From: Desulfobacteraceae bacterium
GTDB taxonomy: Bacteria; Desulfobacterota; DSM-4660; Desulfatiglandales; Desulfatiglandaceae
Length of the DNA: 6,002 nucleotides
Assembly: GCA_030632525.1 (NCBI GenBank)
Contig: DAOVUP010000116.1
Location: forward strand, 1-6,002
Reading direction: 5' to 3'
The translations under genes were made by a program, and so were the position numbers. Positions 5,530 to 6,002 of the stretch are shown here, one piece after another (positions within the stretch are counted from its first letter, which is position 1; the number at the start of each line of letters is the position of its first letter). The notes below the pieces were generated by a model, which saw nothing but the letters and a program-made list of their open reading frames with translations, made no database searches and had not been told where the DNA came from.

Positions 5530-6002
5530 ATGAAGCGTCTTAACATCCTCGATGGGTTGCACAGATATCGGCTTGACCGGCACATCTCCAGCCTGTTAAT
5601 GGCCATTGCGATCGGTATCCTCAGCGGATACGGGGCAGTGCTCTTCCGCTTTGCGATCCAGGGCGCCCAATATGCCTTTTATCAAAACGCCGAAGATATC
5701 CTGACCTTTGTCAGCACCGTACCTGCCTACAGCCTAATAGGCATGCCCGCCCTCGGGGGGTTGGTGGTCGGTTTGCTCGTTCGATTTGGGGCAAGGGAGG
5801 CCAAGGGGCATGGAGTTCCTGAAGTTATGGAGGCAGTGTCTCTTCGCGGCGGCCGTATTCGCAAGAGAGTTGCCTTTGTAAAGATCATTGCCTCTGCCGT
5901 ATGTATCGGCTCAGGGGGTTCAGTGGGCCGGGAAGGGCCGATTGTCCAGATCGGTTCGTCGATAGGCTCCAGCATCGCCCAGCTATTCAAGTCCTCCGGG
6001 CC
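5530..6002 (+). CDS. ClC-family chloride channel or anion transporter, N-terminal part (3' end outside window)
   Basis: The ATG at 5530 opens a frame that runs off the window after 157 complete codons. A short cytoplasmic amphipathic start (MKRLNILDGLHRYRLDRH) leads into a first membrane helix (about 19-47), a second hydrophobic segment (about 66-86), and the start of the ion pathway. AKGHGVPEV (91-99) is the equivalent of GSGIP, the first anion-coordinating motif, and GSGGSVGREGPIVQIG (127-142) carries the gating glutamate of GREGP (Glu135, like Glu148 of E. coli ClC). That glutamate is kept by both channels and H+/Cl- antiporters, so the mode cannot be told from this half; the proton-side glutamate and the tyrosine lie beyond the edge, as would any CBS domains. 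A weak ribosome site (AGAAAGG) ends 15 nt upstream, which is long; a TTG at 5527 is a possible alternative start. It acts in the inner membrane. Confidence 0.88.
   Translation, partial: MKRLNILDGLHRYRLDRHISSLLMAIAIGILSGYGAVLFRFAIQGAQYAFYQNAEDILTFVSTVPAYSLIGMPALGGLVVGLLVRFGAREAKGHGVPEVMEAVSLRGGRIRKRVAFVKIIASAVCIGSGGSVGREGPIVQIGSSIGSSIAQLFKSSG

Noticed and set aside
5727..5990. 87-codon minus-strand open frame opposite the ClC gene
   Set aside because: The plus strand encodes clear ClC motifs through the whole interval; the reverse frame is low-complexity and rich in Pro and Thr.

Overview
The window carries five protein-coding genes in ordinary bacterial style, with two of them cut by the window edges. 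The domain types and protein similarities recalled from memory (HD-GYP sensor-regulator, bacterial GlgA, a LysR protein of the type found beside selenium-metabolism genes, a ClC channel with a GHGVPEV motif) best fit a Gram-negative anaerobe of the Desulfobacterota (former Deltaproteobacteria) or a relative. Base composition looks near 50% GC by eye. The taxonomic call is an inference and is not proven by any single marker.

Layout. Positions 1-1926 (+) hold the nearly complete 3' part of a REC-PAS-GAF-HD-GYP protein, a probable cyclic-di-GMP phosphodiesterase; the frame is open at base 1, so the true start lies outside. Only 8 bp separate its stop from the stop of a convergent glycogen synthase gene (glgA, 1935-3383, minus). 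A 337-bp divergent intergenic region (3384-3720) follows. It is the richest non-coding part of the window, with a near-consensus sigma-70 promoter whose spacer is a palindrome, a GC-rich stem-loop bracketed by 8-bp direct repeats, and a 12-bp AT-rich inverted repeat. Then come three plus-strand genes: an MBL-fold (glyoxalase II-like) metallohydrolase (3721-4380), a LysR-type regulator (4465-5403), and the 5' part of a ClC-family chloride channel or transporter (5530 to beyond 6002).

How they fit together. The first gene links signal sensing to c-di-GMP turnover, and glgA makes storage glucan; they converge and are probably separate units. The MBL hydrolase, LysR and ClC genes point the same way with gaps of 84 and 126 bp and no clear terminator between them, so they could be read together from the promoter at 3479-3507, but this is not shown. 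No mobile element, CRISPR array, tRNA or rRNA was seen. I found no convincing new multi-gene system; the most noteworthy signals are the structured intergenic region and two motif substitutions (Lys15 to Thr in GlgA, Ser to His in the ClC anion-binding motif).
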